64,000 nt of DNA from Idiomarina sp. A28L (GCF_000218785.1 NZ_AFPO01000012.1:1-64000); one strand, 5' to 3'; positions 29,109 through 39,636 are shown, counted from the first letter of the stretch. The notes: generated by a model from the sequence alone, not told the origin. Made by a program: numbers and translations.

Positions 29109-29828
29109 ATGCTCGTTATTGCGCATCGCGGCGCTAGCGCCGAGGCTCCTGAGAACACAGTGGTAGCATTCAAGCGTGCACTCGATACGCACGCTGATGC
29201 TATCGAAATTGATATCATGCAGGTTGAAAACGAAATCTACGTTTTCCATGATCGTTACCTGCGCCGGTTGGCAGCACAGCCCGGCCGTTTTATTGATTTA
29301 AGTAAAGCACAAGTTGCCGCACTGCGAATTTTTAGCCAACACCCCGTGCCCACCTTGGCTGAAACCATTGCCCTTATTCGTGGCCGTTGCCTGCTCAATA
29401 TTGAACTGAAAAGTGAAATCGATATTGATTTGCTGGCGGAACATATTAAAACCGCTAAGCAAGAACACGATTTTTCCGCTGATGCTATTTTAGTATCCTC
29501 GTTTAACCATCATTGGCTGCACGCCCTCAAACAATTATTGCCTAACCTACGCATTGGCGCACTTACTGCTGGCTGCCCTATGGGCTTAGCGAGCTTTGCT
29601 GAGGAACTACAGGCATGGTCGGTGCACATTGATATTGGTTTCGTGAACCAAGCCTTCGTTAGCGATGCGCACCAACGTGGTTTGAAAGTGTTCGTTTACA
29701 CCGTTGATGAACCCGAAGATATTCGATTTATGCAAGAAATCGGTGTTGATGGTATTTTTACCAATCATCCACAGCACACCCGCAACGTTATTGCAGGCCA
29801 CACTACTCGCTCGCCTTACGCAATTTAA
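29109..29828 (+). CDS. Glycerophosphodiester phosphodiesterase
   Basis: 239 residues, cytoplasmic (no signal peptide). The GDPD signature starts at the N-terminus with AHRGASAEAPENT, followed by EIDIMQVENEIYVFHD, LLNIELKS and the C-terminal GVDGIFTNHP. Catalytic His6, Arg7, Glu and Asp residues of the family are present. It hydrolyses deacylated phospholipids to glycerol 3-phosphate and an alcohol, in keeping with its place 24 bp after psd. The cytoplasmic type (UgpQ-like) is inferred from the lack of a signal. Confidence 0.92.
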   Translation: MLVIAHRGASAEAPENTVVAFKRALDTHADAIEIDIMQVENEIYVFHDRYLRRLAAQPGRFIDLSKAQVAALRIFSQHPVPTLAETIALIRGRCLLNIELKSEIDIDLLAEHIKTAKQEHDFSADAILVSSFNHHWLHALKQLLPNLRIGALTAGCPMGLASFAEELQAWSVHIDIGFVNQAFVSDAHQRGLKVFVYTVDEPEDIRFMQEIGVDGIFTNHPQHTRNVIAGHTTRSPYAI

Positions 29829-29866
29829 GTAATGCTAAGCCTACAATAAAGCTTAATTTTTCCATT

Positions 29867-29904
29867 AAAAAAGCTGCCGTTCCGATAAAGGAGCGGCAGC
29901 TTTT
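29867..29904. terminator. Bidirectional terminator between phosphodiesterase and RND genes
   Basis: Stem AAAAGCTGCCG/CGGCAGCTTTT with a 14-nt loop and T-runs on both sides. Confidence 0.9.
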
Positions 29905-29922
29905 GCTTTACTTCGAAAGCGG

Positions 29923-32900
29923 CTAAACGTTGTTCGCTTCCGCTAATGCATCTTCTTCAGCACGGCGATCTGGATATTCCGCTTCTAGCGCTTCTAATTG
30001 CTTCTCAAGCTGCTTCGGTGAGCCCGTGTTCTTCGCTAAGCCCATGTATAAGGCTGGCACTAGGAATATGGTCATAAAGGCCGAGAATGCCACACCACAG
30101 AAGATTACAATACCGATTACCATCCGGCTTTCAGCCCCCGGGCCTACCGCTAGTACAAGTGGCAAGGCACTCATTAAGGTAGTAAACGCAGTCATGATAA
30201 TTGGCCGTAAGCGCAAACGTGAAGCACGTGCTAGCGCATCTTCAAAGCGCATGCCGGCATCGCGTAATTGGTTGGCAAATTCCACGATTAAAATACCGTT
30301 TTTGGCCGCCAAACCTATCAACATAATGATACCAATTTGGCTGTAGATATTTATCGTTTGCCCCGTTACCCATAAGCCGGCCAAGGCCCCGAAAACCGCC
30401 AACGGAACCGTAAGTATGATTACAAATGGATGCACAAAGCTTTCAAACTGAGCGGCCAATACTAAGAACGTAATTGCCAACGCCAGCGCAAAAATAAACA
30501 TAATCGTGCTGCCACCTTCTTGATAAAGCAACGATTGCCCTTTGTAATCAACAACTACATCATCAGGTAAATGCTCAGCTACGATATTTTCTAAGTACGC
30601 TAAGGCTTCACCCAATGAATAACCATCTTCAAGGTTACCGGTAATAGTAACCGCTCGCATACGGTTATAACGGTTCAACTGCCGAGCTGTTGCACCTTCA
30701 GTTACCGTAATTAGGTTCGACATCGGCACCAATTCACCGGTGCGTTGGGAACGAACGTAAATGTTATCGATATCTTGCGGTGAACGATAATCTTCGCGCT
30801 CACCTTCTAACAGAACATTGTATTCTTCACCACGGTCTTGATAACGAGTAACTTGGCGTTGGCCCAGCATACTTTCCAGTGTGCGGCCGATATCGCCTAC
30901 CGATACACCTAAATCTGCCGCGCGCTCTTGATCGATTTGAATCAGTAACTGCGGAACCGTTTCATCGTAATCACTATCGAGCGAGAGTAGGCCCGGATTA
31001 TCAGCCGCTTTTTCCAATACGATATCGCGGTATCGGGCAAGATCTTCATAAGTGTTGCCCTGTAGCACGAACTCTATCGGCCGCGAGCCACCGCCACCAC
31101 GAATACCGCTGCGCATATTGGCAAATGCCACTACATCAGGAATTTCATCAAGCTTAACGCGAATTTCATTCATTAAATCAAATGAACTCCAATCACGTTC
31201 GTTAAATGGCACTGTACCCACAATCGCGATACCAGCGCTATTACCCCAACCTGGGGTACGCACAATAAGGCGATCTACTTTGCCTTCATCAATGTATGGC
31301 AACAATACGCTTTCTACTAGCTGCATATTGCGCGAGTTAGATTCGATACTCGCGCCTTCCGCGGCTCGCACCATTACGAAGAAATTCCCGCGATCTTCTG
31401 GCGGCACAAACTCTTGGCCAATTCTATCCAGCAACAAATAGGCACCCGCACCGGAAAGAATAACCAACGCAAAGGCCATTGCAGGGAAACTAATAACTTT
31501 CTTTACTGCACCCTCGTAGCGCTCTTCCACCTTTTTGAAATTGCGGTCTATAAAGCTGCTAAAGCCTGAACTCTTCTCTTTTTTCTTCAATATCTTCGAG
31601 CACAACATCGGCGATAACGTTAATGCAGTAATACTTGAGAACGCCACCGCAGCGGCGAGCGCTATCGCAAATTCGGTAAACAGTAGCCCTATGTTACCCT
31701 CAAGGAAAATCAACGGTACAAACACCGAGATAAGCACCATGGTAGTGGCCACAACCGCGAAACCTACCTCGCGGGCACCTCGATAAGCAGCAAGTAATGG
31801 CGGATCGCCCGCCTCTACTCGCCGATAAATATTCTCTAAAACTACAATAGAATCATCTACCACTAGCCCGATAGCTAGCACCAACGCCAGGAGCGTAAGC
31901 AAGTTAATCGAGAAGCCCATGGCATAGAGCACAATATAAGAGGATAACAGCGCTACAGGCACGGTAATCGCTGGAATCAACGTTACTCGTATGTTTCCAA
32001 GGAATAGGAAAATAACAATAACAACCATGGCCATAGCAATGAATAGCGTGTTGTAAACTTCTTGAATAGAATCACGAATAAATATTGAAGAATCGTAACT
32101 CGGCACTAAAATCATACTCGCTGGCAACGTTTGCCGTAAGCGCTCTACTTCGCGATTTACTTTATCCACTACATCGAGGGTATTAGCATCCGATTGCCGG
32201 ATAATGCCGATACCCACCATGTTGATACCGTTGCCTCGGAACTCAGAACGGTCATCTTCAGCTTCTAACGATACTCGGGCAACTTCACCCAAACGCACCA
32301 AATAACCATCAGACCCAGAAATTATACTCAAATTGGCAAAATCTTGCGGTGATAGATAGCTTCGCGCCACCCGAACCGAAAACTCGCGATCTCGCGATTC
32401 AATCGTACCGGCCGGTAACTCCACGTTTTCGGCCCGCAAACGGCTTTCAATATCGGTAACAGTAATGCCTCGAGCTGCCATAGCATTGCGGTCAAGCCAA
32501 AGCTTCATCGCGTAGCGGCGCTCACCACCTATATTAACTCGCGCTACTCCATCAACAACGGCCAGCCGGTCTACAATGTAACGGCTGGCAAAATCAGTTA
32601 GCTCAAGGGTTGTCATGTTTTCGCTGCGCAGATTATACCAAACCACGGTATCTTCATCGGCGTTCGCTTTGGTAACTTCAGGTGGCTGTACTTGCTCAGG
32701 TAAGCTTCGTATTACGCGCTGAACTCGCTCTCTAACATCGTTAGCAGCCGAATCTATATCGCGGTTACCTTCAAATTCAATGGTTATTGAAGAACGGCCA
32801 TCGCGGCTTCGCGAGTTAATCGATTTTATGCCCTCAATACCGCTGATGCGTTCTTCAATTACTTGGGTAATTTGCGATTCGATAATTTCCGCATTAGCAC

Positions 32901-33057
32901 CAGGGTAGCGGGTATCTACAGAAACTACTGGCGGTTCAATGTTTGGATATTCACGCAGTGGTAATGAAGTAAAGGCCACTACACCAAAAATAATTAACAG
33001 TACGTTAATAACGGTGGCGAAAACTGGCCGTTTTACTGAGGCATCTGATAAAAACAT
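29923..33057 (-). CDS. RND-family multidrug efflux permease
   Basis: 1044 residues, the usual size of the HAE1/AcrB family. It has the N-terminal helix, a first periplasmic domain (about 35-335), the helix-4 proton-relay aspartates Asp401-Asp402 (GLVVDDSIVVLEN), and the repeated second half. It resembles the MdtB/VexD-like branch more than AcrB itself, judged from the short VKRPVFATVINVL start. It exports drugs or other hydrophobic compounds with the adaptor encoded just upstream. No outer-membrane channel gene is adjacent, so a TolC-type protein from elsewhere must be used. The substrate cannot be told from the sequence. Confidence 0.95.
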   Translation of the reverse strand: MFLSDASVKRPVFATVINVLLIIFGVVAFTSLPLREYPNIEPPVVSVDTRYPGANAEIIESQITQVIEERISGIEGIKSINSRSRDGRSSITIEFEGNRDIDSAANDVRERVQRVIRSLPEQVQPPEVTKANADEDTVVWYNLRSENMTTLELTDFASRYIVDRLAVVDGVARVNIGGERRYAMKLWLDRNAMAARGITVTDIESRLRAENVELPAGTIESRDREFSVRVARSYLSPQDFANLSIISGSDGYLVRLGEVARVSLEAEDDRSEFRGNGINMVGIGIIRQSDANTLDVVDKVNREVERLRQTLPASMILVPSYDSSIFIRDSIQEVYNTLFIAMAMVVIVIFLFLGNIRVTLIPAITVPVALLSSYIVLYAMGFSINLLTLLALVLAIGLVVDDSIVVLENIYRRVEAGDPPLLAAYRGAREVGFAVVATTMVLISVFVPLIFLEGNIGLLFTEFAIALAAAVAFSSITALTLSPMLCSKILKKKEKSSGFSSFIDRNFKKVEERYEGAVKKVISFPAMAFALVILSGAGAYLLLDRIGQEFVPPEDRGNFFVMVRAAEGASIESNSRNMQLVESVLLPYIDEGKVDRLIVRTPGWGNSAGIAIVGTVPFNERDWSSFDLMNEIRVKLDEIPDVVAFANMRSGIRGGGGSRPIEFVLQGNTYEDLARYRDIVLEKAADNPGLLSLDSDYDETVPQLLIQIDQERAADLGVSVGDIGRTLESMLGQRQVTRYQDRGEEYNVLLEGEREDYRSPQDIDNIYVRSQRTGELVPMSNLITVTEGATARQLNRYNRMRAVTITGNLEDGYSLGEALAYLENIVAEHLPDDVVVDYKGQSLLYQEGGSTIMFIFALALAITFLVLAAQFESFVHPFVIILTVPLAVFGALAGLWVTGQTINIYSQIGIIMLIGLAAKNGILIVEFANQLRDAGMRFEDALARASRLRLRPIIMTAFTTLMSALPLVLAVGPGAESRMVIGIVIFCGVAFSAFMTIFLVPALYMGLAKNTGSPKQLEKQLEALEAEYPDRRAEEDALAEANNV

Positions 33058-33083
33058 GAATTACTGCTCCGTTAAATCAACCG

Positions 33084-34136
33084 TTATTGTTGAGTAAGCG
33101 ATACGGGTAGGCCATCGCGAACACGAATCGTACCTTCAACGATAATCATATCGCCCTCAGCAATCCCACTGGTGATTTCAACCCAGCCTGGTAGGCGGCG
33201 GCCTACAGTGATAGTGGTGCGAATCGCTCGATCTTCTTCAACTTTATAGACAAAGTGTTCATTACGAATTGGAATAACCGCAGTTTCCGGAACCATTAGG
33301 GTGTGATCTACGCGGCGTTCTAATTCAATGCGTAACAACATACCAGGGCGTAATTCACGGCTCTCATTTTTAACCGCAGCGCGAACCATAATGGAACGAG
33401 TTACAGGGTCTACCCGCGAAGCTACGCTCTCAATTTGGCCCGCAAATTCACGGCCCGGATAAGCAGCTGAAATTGCTGCCACGTTTTGGCCTGCCGCTAA
33501 GCTTGGTAAGTAAAGTTCAGGTACTGCAAAATCAACATAGATAGGGGAGATATCATCAAGCGTGGTAATTACATCACCAGGGCGAACAAGTTGCCCGGGG
33601 CTTACTCTTCGGGTACCAAGGCGGCCTGCAAATGGGGCACTAATAGTTAATTCAGCTAAACGGCTACGCGCAACCTCAAGCTCGGCTTCAGTTTGTTGTA
33701 CACGAACTTCTTGCTCTTCAATCATACTCCGCGAAGCGGCATTTTCTTGCGCTAGTTCACGCAAGCGTTGAAGCTGACGGCGGCCGTCGGCCAACCGAAA
33801 TTCTAATTCTTGTACTCGGGCTTGTTCTTCGCGATCTTGTAAGGTTACTAGCAACTGCCCTTCTGCTACATCTTCACCATCGCTGAAATAGATTTGTTTT
33901 ACACTCTGGCTTACGCGAGCCATTACATCTACCGATTCACGCGCCTGAGCAGTACCCAAACCTTCGATAACATCACGAAATTCCATGATCCGCGCTTGCG
34001 TGCCCACTACATTGGCTGCCGATGATTGACGATCAGCAACAACGGCGTCGTCGTCAAAGAAAAAGAGGTAGCCCACAACGGCTGCTACAATAACCACAAC
34101 TGCGGAAAGAGGGGTGAAATAAGATCGCTTAGACAT
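33084..34136 (-). CDS. RND efflux periplasmic adaptor (membrane fusion protein)
   Basis: 350 residues. One N-terminal membrane segment (about 9-26) without a lipobox, a lipoyl-like half domain, an alpha-helical hairpin (about 100-160, heptad-like with many Gln/Glu/Arg), the return lipoyl motif SAPFAGRLGTRRVSPGQLV and a beta-barrel domain. It bridges the inner-membrane permease to an outer-membrane channel. It is first in the operon with the permease 26 bp downstream. Confidence 0.94.
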   Translation of the reverse strand: MSKRSYFTPLSAVVVIVAAVVGYLFFFDDDAVVADRQSSAANVVGTQARIMEFRDVIEGLGTAQARESVDVMARVSQSVKQIYFSDGEDVAEGQLLVTLQDREEQARVQELEFRLADGRRQLQRLRELAQENAASRSMIEEQEVRVQQTEAELEVARSRLAELTISAPFAGRLGTRRVSPGQLVRPGDVITTLDDISPIYVDFAVPELYLPSLAAGQNVAAISAAYPGREFAGQIESVASRVDPVTRSIMVRAAVKNESRELRPGMLLRIELERRVDHTLMVPETAVIPIRNEHFVYKVEEDRAIRTTITVGRRLPGWVEITSGIAEGDMIIVEGTIRVRDGLPVSLTQQ

Positions 34137-34252
34137 AGTGCTCCCGGCATTTCTTTAATAATGCAAATACAACGTATGAGTATTGTATAGCAAAGATGCC
34201 CGAAAACCGGACATCTTCAACGCTTATATATCGAAACTGGTCGCAAAAACGA

Positions 34253-35320
34253 TCACTTGTGGAAGCTTGGGCTGAATTCGTGAACCGCGTTAATGAACGC
34301 GCCGGCATGTTCTGGGTCTACTTCAGGGTGAATTCCGTGGCCTAAATTAAACACATGCCCGGGCCCTTTGCCGTAGCTGTTTAAAATAATCTTCACTTCT
34401 TCACGAATACGTTCAGGGCTTGCATACAACACGCTTGGGTCCATATTGCCTTGTAACGCAACCGTATCACCCACTTTTGCACGCGCAGTGGCTAAATCCG
34501 TGGTCCAATCCACGCCTAACGCATCACAACCAGTAGCCGCCATAATATCGAGCCACTGCCCACCATTTTTCGTGAACAATGTTACTGGTACTTTCCGGCC
34601 ATCAGCTTCGCGGGTTAAACCATCCACAATTTGCGCCATGTAGCGTAGTGAAAATTCTTGATAATCACGCGGTGATAACACCCCACCCCAAGTATCAAAA
34701 ATCATTACCGATTGCGCACCGTTGGCAATTTGCGCATTCAAATAAGAAGTAACCGATTGCGCTAGTTTATCAAGCAATTGGTGCATCACTTTCGGTTCGC
34801 GATACATCATCGCTTTCACAATTGAAAAATTCTTCGTGCTACCGCCTTCTACCATGTAGGTAGCAAGTGTCCACGGGCTACCCGAGAACCCAATCAACGG
34901 AACATCACCATTCAAAGCTTTGCGAATAGTGCTCACAGCCTTCATCACATAACCTAAATCATCTTCCGGATCTGGAATCGGCAGCTTTTCCACAGCACGA
35001 GCATCGCGAATTGGGTCTTTAAAACGAGGGCCTTCACCCTGTTCAAAATAAAGCCCGAGGCCCATGGCGTCGGGAATCGTAAGAATATCAGAAAACAAGA
35101 TCGCAGCATCGAGCGGGAAACGGCGTAACGGCTGCAATGTTACTTCACAGGCTAATTCGGCATTTCGGCACAGGCTCATAAAATCGCCTGCTTGCCCGCG
35201 CACTTGGCGATACTCAGGCAAATAACGGCCTGCTTGGCGCATCATCCAAATGGGTGTGCGGTCTACCGGTTGGCGCATCAGCGCACGTAAATAACGATCG
35301 TTTTTCAGCTCTTGCGTCAT
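34253..35320 (-). CDS. hemE: Uroporphyrinogen decarboxylase
   Basis: 355 residues. [16 protein letters not shown], the catalytic aspartate in [25 protein letters not shown] and [13 protein letters not shown] are family signatures. It converts uroporphyrinogen III to coproporphyrinogen III in heme synthesis. The ATG at 35320 matches the E. coli N-terminus; the GTG two codons earlier is also possible. nudC lies upstream in the same direction, as in E. coli. Confidence 0.98.
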   Translation of the reverse strand: MTQELKNDRYLRALMRQPVDRTPIWMMRQAGRYLPEYRQVRGQAGDFMSLCRNAELACEVTLQPLRRFPLDAAILFSDILTIPDAMGLGLYFEQGEGPRFKDPIRDARAVEKLPIPDPEDDLGYVMKAVSTIRKALNGDVPLIGFSGSPWTLATYMVEGGSTKNFSIVKAMMYREPKVMHQLLDKLAQSVTSYLNAQIANGAQSVMIFDTWGGVLSPRDYQEFSLRYMAQIVDGLTREADGRKVPVTLFTKNGGQWLDIMAATGCDALGVDWTTDLATARAKVGDTVALQGNMDPSVLYASPERIREEVKIILNSYGKGPGHVFNLGHGIHPEVDPEHAGAFINAVHEFSPSFHK

Positions 35321-35357
35321 GTTCACTTATTCCTTGAATTTCAATCCGGCAATTCTA

Positions 35358-36173
35358 TCAGGAGCGCGCCTTAACTTCAGCTATTACCGTTGCAATCAGT
35401 TTGCCTGCTATGGTTCCCGGCGGCGGTATTTTCGGTAAATCATCAATTTTAAACCAATCCCCCGCTAGCAACTCTGTGGGCTCCAACGTTAATTCGCCAC
35501 TGGCGTAACGCGCAATGAACCCAGCCATTAATGAATGCGGAAACGGCCATGTTTGGCTGCCGATGTAGCGTAAATCGGTTACTTCAATACCCGCCTCTTC
35601 TTTTACTTCCCGGTGCAAGCACTGCTCTAGCGATTCACCACTTTCCACAAAACCTGCCAGCACCGAATATAAACCTTCGGGGTGGCGTACTCCGCGGGCC
35701 AGGAGTATTTCATCATCACGATAAATGGCCACGATAATGCAAGGAGAAATACGGGGGTAGCATTGGAATTCACATTCAGGGCAAATAACCGCAAGCTCAT
35801 CGCGATCTTGCACCGTTAAACTACCGCAACGCCCACAATATTGGTGTGTTGTAAGGAAGTGCTGAATCTGGCAAGCGCGTCCGCCTAAGGCAAACAGTTC
35901 AGCATCAGAGCGCGCTAATGTGTTGCGCAGGGGTTGCCAATGAAAACCTGGCAACTTTAATTCAGGATGTTTCTGCATCAGCATAAACGCCGGTTCACCG
36001 CGGTAATCACCAATTTTTGCTGTGTATTCAACCTCAGAGCCGGGAACTTCATGGCTAGGTAAAAATGGAATTGCCTCGGCTTCACTATTTTCAGCCACTA
36101 GAATTTGATTGCCAGAAACAATAAACCACCAAACATATTCATTTGGTGCAGGTACAATATCAGGCTGAATCAT
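35358..36173 (-). CDS. nudC: NAD+ diphosphatase / NAD-capped RNA decapping enzyme
   Basis: 271 residues. The zinc ribbon is shown by CGRCGSLTV and CPECEFQCYP, and the Nudix box is GFVESGESLEQCLHREVKEEAGI (Glu/Glu metal ligands present). SQPWPFPHSLM-like SQTWPFPHSLM, the NudC signature, follows. It removes NAD caps from RNA and hydrolyses NADH. The ATG at 36173 has a GAGGA ribosome site; a TTG seven codons earlier is unlikely. The rsd / nudC-hemE order is as in E. coli. Confidence 0.95.
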   Translation of the reverse strand: MIQPDIVPAPNEYVWWFIVSGNQILVAENSEAEAIPFLPSHEVPGSEVEYTAKIGDYRGEPAFMLMQKHPELKLPGFHWQPLRNTLARSDAELFALGGRACQIQHFLTTHQYCGRCGSLTVQDRDELAVICPECEFQCYPRISPCIIVAIYRDDEILLARGVRHPEGLYSVLAGFVESGESLEQCLHREVKEEAGIEVTDLRYIGSQTWPFPHSLMAGFIARYASGELTLEPTELLAGDWFKIDDLPKIPPPGTIAGKLIATVIAEVKARS

Positions 36174-36374
36174 GGCATATCCTCTATTTTTCAACTCACT
36201 TCACGAATAAAATAAACCAGCATTTTCGCAAATATGCCGCCGATATTACCCAAGTTTGTATAGAAGCCCAATGGTGAGCTTGTAAAGTTTCATGAATAAA
36301 TTTGATTTTCATTAAATTCTCGCAGTAAAGTGTAGCTTCGTGCAGTGGCCGCTGTGCGCATTTAAGGAGTTACC

Positions 36375-36857
36375 ATGTTAAGCCGAAATGAAGCAGCAAA
36401 AGAACAATGGGCAGGGTTACACAAGGCATTAGATCGCTGGTTAGATGAACGCCAAGATTTATTAGTTCGTTATTGCAAACTAGCAGGCCTTCCTCCTTAC
36501 ACCGGCAAAAACGAGCAATTACCTGCGGCAATCGATATTCGCGAATTCTGTGAAATCCTAGTGGATTATGTATCAGCTGGGCATTTCGAGCTCTATGATC
36601 ATATTCTTGATGAAGCAAGCGCCCACAATCAATCTACTCTGGCCTTCGGTAAAAAGATTTTCCCAATGATCAGTGATACCACCGAAGTAGCCCTGCGTTT
36701 TCACGATACCTATGCCGAAGCTATCGATACCGATGCGCTACCGAATTTCACCAACGATATTTCTGAACTCGGTGAAGCACTACAAAATCGTTTAGATCTC
36801 GAAGATAAACTTATTGCGCTGTTAGAAGAACACGAAGTAATTGGTGCTAACGAATAA
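36375..36857 (+). CDS. rsd: Regulator of sigma D (anti-sigma-70 factor)
   Basis: 160 residues, close to E. coli Rsd (158). Helical protein of the Rsd/AlgQ family with WLDERQDLLVRYCKLAG and FCEILVDYVSAGHFELYDHIL. In stationary phase Rsd binds sigma-70 and favours alternative sigma factors; it also stimulates SpoT. It is divergent from nudC. A ribosome site AAGGAG lies upstream of the ATG. Confidence 0.95.
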   Translation: MLSRNEAAKEQWAGLHKALDRWLDERQDLLVRYCKLAGLPPYTGKNEQLPAAIDIREFCEILVDYVSAGHFELYDHILDEASAHNQSTLAFGKKIFPMISDTTEVALRFHDTYAEAIDTDALPNFTNDISELGEALQNRLDLEDKLIALLEEHEVIGANE

Positions 36858-36888
36858 GTTTATATTCCAAGTAGTTTTACCCATAAAA

Positions 36889-36914
36889 AAACGGCTTCCA
36901 ATTGGAAGCCGTTT
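36889..36914. terminator. Bidirectional terminator between rsd and acylase gene
   Basis: A perfect palindrome with the stem AAACGGCTTCCAA/TTGGAAGCCGTTT, flanked by an A-run on the left and T-rich DNA on the right. Confidence 0.88.
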
Positions 36915-36943
36915 GCGTTTCTGCGTTTAAGTATACGAACTAC

Positions 36944-39523
36944 TTATTCTTCAGAGCCCACATTGCGAACCGAAATTGTATTCGCTTCGATATCTTCGCG
37001 GTGGAACCAAATTGGCGCCAACTGCGGCATATCTGAATACAATTCAGTTTGATCAAGGAAATGCGGTGAACGAATATCTGAAGATTGTGAATAGGTTAAT
37101 AATCCACGGCCTACTGGGCCTTCTTCAGTGAACTCCATTACAAACATCCAGCTTGAACCACTAGTTATGTGGTAACCCTCTTCTGAAAGCTGAGTACCTG
37201 GCAAGCTCGGGTAGCGGTGGCGTGGTAATAACGTACCATCATCAGCGCCTTGCGAACGAAACACGTTAAAGCCGCCTTCGATGTTATTCGCGCCGCCCCA
37301 AGGTAACCGATTCCCGCTCGCTACACCGTTTGGTAAGCTGCGCTCAACAAACTGCACATCACCAAGTGGATCCAACACACTAAAGCCAGCTGCTTCAATT
37401 GTTTGCACTGCTTGTGCTAACAACCGTAGTGCAGCAGCATCACTGCCCAAGCCTGAAGGCGTAGTTAGTGGTTGTTTGAAGTTATACGGCACAGCCCAAG
37501 TAGGGTTGCGGCTAAACTTCTCAGCAAACTCACGGAACACCAAAGCGCCAACACTATCTTTGTTCATGCGGCCATCCCACATTGCAAGTGCGGCACAAGC
37601 TTGTGCAACATTTACGCTGCTTTCGCCTACTTCAACTGGCGTTGTACCTTGCGCAGTACACGCGGAAATTAACTGCGGTAGCAACTCTTCCCCAAGGTAT
37701 GCACGGTTGCTTAAAAGGGTTTCTTCCAATTCAAGTAACGTAATTGAATTGGATTCCATCAACTTTTTCTGCGCCATGCGTGAACGCAACGTTTGTTGAT
37801 CGTTTACTGGGCCGAACAGCAAGAAATCAAATTCATCATTTGTGATAATTGGCGCATCGGGGTTTGTTAACCAGAAGCTATTGTTTGAGTTCTGCACGAA
37901 ATCGTTGCGGCGCAAACGCGGCGCACGCTCATTCGGTACTTTGCCTAACGGGCGGAAAATCTCACTATTACCCGGCACCAACGTAAACGGTGCTTGGCCA
38001 CGAATGGCTAACAATGGCAGGCTAGTACGAATAGTTTCAAGCGCTTCAGGGCGTAAATCAGGCACTGAGGAACCATCGGTAAAGAAAGCATCGCCATCTT
38101 TATCAACAACCATTGCGTTGTTAAAGATTAACCCACTGTACTTAGCAAATAACGATTCAACTTCATCAATATCAGAAGCCAAGTTCAGCCCCAACCAATG
38201 ATCGAAGATATCCCAGTTTGGTAAGTTAGCATCATGCAAAGCAAATGCAGAAGTAGTGCCAACTAGATCCATACCCCATTCAAATGCACCAGGAATGGTC
38301 ATTAATGGGCCAAACGAACTATGGTAGAACGTTTTTTCTAACATAATTGAAGAATCAGGGCCTGTAGCTACCTGAATCTGATATGTTTCCGGTTCGATTT
38401 GATGCTGCTTGCCATCAACTAAGTAAGTTAAACCAGTTGAATCACTTTCATCTAGCTCAAGTTGATAAACAATGAAGCGTTCTGCAGTAGAGAAGGTATG
38501 TGTCCACGCAATATCTTCGTTGTAACCAATGTTCACAATTCCAGGCATACCTGCAAGTGAACCGCCCACAACTTTCAACTCACCCGGAATCTCAATACCG
38601 AAACGCCAAAAACGTTGATTACCAACGTGTGGAAAATGCGGATTCGCCAATAACATACCTTGGCCACTTGCCGTCATTTCGCTACCTAGCGCCCAGCCAT
38701 TTGAACCTAGTTCAGAAGGGTTAACATCAGGCATGGAAACTGAAGAAGCACTGAAATTCGAAGCATAACCGGTGGCACCCATAGGCGTAGGTGCAAAATC
38801 TTCACCCGGAGGAGCCGCAATAAACAATGGTTGTAAGAAGTTCGCAGCCCCAGGAAGCAACGCCACACCTAAGGCATAAGTAAGCATATCAACACCCGTG
38901 ATTGGGCGCATCCAAGCCCCACCCGCACATGGCTGAGCAATGTTATCCACACCGGTTTCACTTAGGTACTGGTTGTAACCAGCCGCGTAACCTTGTAACA
39001 ACGCTTGGCTTTGCGTACTTAGGTTGCCAATATTTTCTTCCGCTAGATCACGAATACCTAATGCTTTATAGGTAAAATCGTTAATTACGTTGCCGCTATC
39101 GCCAGAGCCCGGAACCGCATCGGGGCCAAAATAAGCAGAACGCTGTGAATTAAAGCGCACAATTTGATCGGCCAATATACAAATATTATCTTCCGCAAAT
39201 GCGAATGCAGTGCCGTAAGCAATCCCTTCTAAACTATCGGAGGTAATGTAAGGCACACCATAATCAGTACGGCGAATTTCGGCACTTACTTCACCCGAGG
39301 CATAGCTGGTTACCGCTGGGAATTCGTAATCTGATTGAACTGGCGGATAAGGAGGCCCCGGAGGCGGAGTAGGTGGGTTCGGGGTAGAAACTACTTCTGA
39401 ATCGCTGCTTGAAGAGCCCAAGCAACCGGTTAATGCAAACGAGCAGGCTATAGCCAACGCGCTAACACGAAGCACCCCACGCCCGGTAAGGGCTGTGCGT
39501 GCTTTAGAAACTGAATTAGACAT
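36944..39523 (-). CDS. Ntn-hydrolase acylase (penicillin/AHL acylase family) lipoprotein
   Basis: 859 residues. The lipoprotein signal has lipobox LTGC (Cys34), then a Ser/Asp-rich and Pro-rich tether (35-62), an alpha-chain region with IRRTDYGVPYI and GTAFAFAEDNICILADQ, and the self-cleavage site ELGSNGWALG, in which Ser274 becomes the N-terminal nucleophile of the beta chain. Later segments ANPHFPHVGNQRFW, NNSFWLTNPDAP and PWGGANNIEGGFN are family-like. Members cleave amides such as penicillins, aculeacin or acyl-homoserine lactones; PvdQ-like enzymes are the closest in style. The actual substrate is unknown. The proline-rich tether may depend on EF-P. Confidence 0.9.
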   Translation of the reverse strand: MSNSVSKARTALTGRGVLRVSALAIACSFALTGCLGSSSSDSEVVSTPNPPTPPPGPPYPPVQSDYEFPAVTSYASGEVSAEIRRTDYGVPYITSDSLEGIAYGTAFAFAEDNICILADQIVRFNSQRSAYFGPDAVPGSGDSGNVINDFTYKALGIRDLAEENIGNLSTQSQALLQGYAAGYNQYLSETGVDNIAQPCAGGAWMRPITGVDMLTYALGVALLPGAANFLQPLFIAAPPGEDFAPTPMGATGYASNFSASSVSMPDVNPSELGSNGWALGSEMTASGQGMLLANPHFPHVGNQRFWRFGIEIPGELKVVGGSLAGMPGIVNIGYNEDIAWTHTFSTAERFIVYQLELDESDSTGLTYLVDGKQHQIEPETYQIQVATGPDSSIMLEKTFYHSSFGPLMTIPGAFEWGMDLVGTTSAFALHDANLPNWDIFDHWLGLNLASDIDEVESLFAKYSGLIFNNAMVVDKDGDAFFTDGSSVPDLRPEALETIRTSLPLLAIRGQAPFTLVPGNSEIFRPLGKVPNERAPRLRRNDFVQNSNNSFWLTNPDAPIITNDEFDFLLFGPVNDQQTLRSRMAQKKLMESNSITLLELEETLLSNRAYLGEELLPQLISACTAQGTTPVEVGESSVNVAQACAALAMWDGRMNKDSVGALVFREFAEKFSRNPTWAVPYNFKQPLTTPSGLGSDAAALRLLAQAVQTIEAAGFSVLDPLGDVQFVERSLPNGVASGNRLPWGGANNIEGGFNVFRSQGADDGTLLPRHRYPSLPGTQLSEEGYHITSGSSWMFVMEFTEEGPVGRGLLTYSQSSDIRSPHFLDQTELYSDMPQLAPIWFHREDIEANTISVRNVGSEE

Positions 39524-39636
39524 TATGGAATCCTTGTTATTGTCATTATTTTAAAGCCTGCCCATAAAAAACAAGCAGCTTCCAGTATTAACGCCAACAA
39601 GGCAAAGGTCAAACCAGCAATGAAACTGCACATAAA

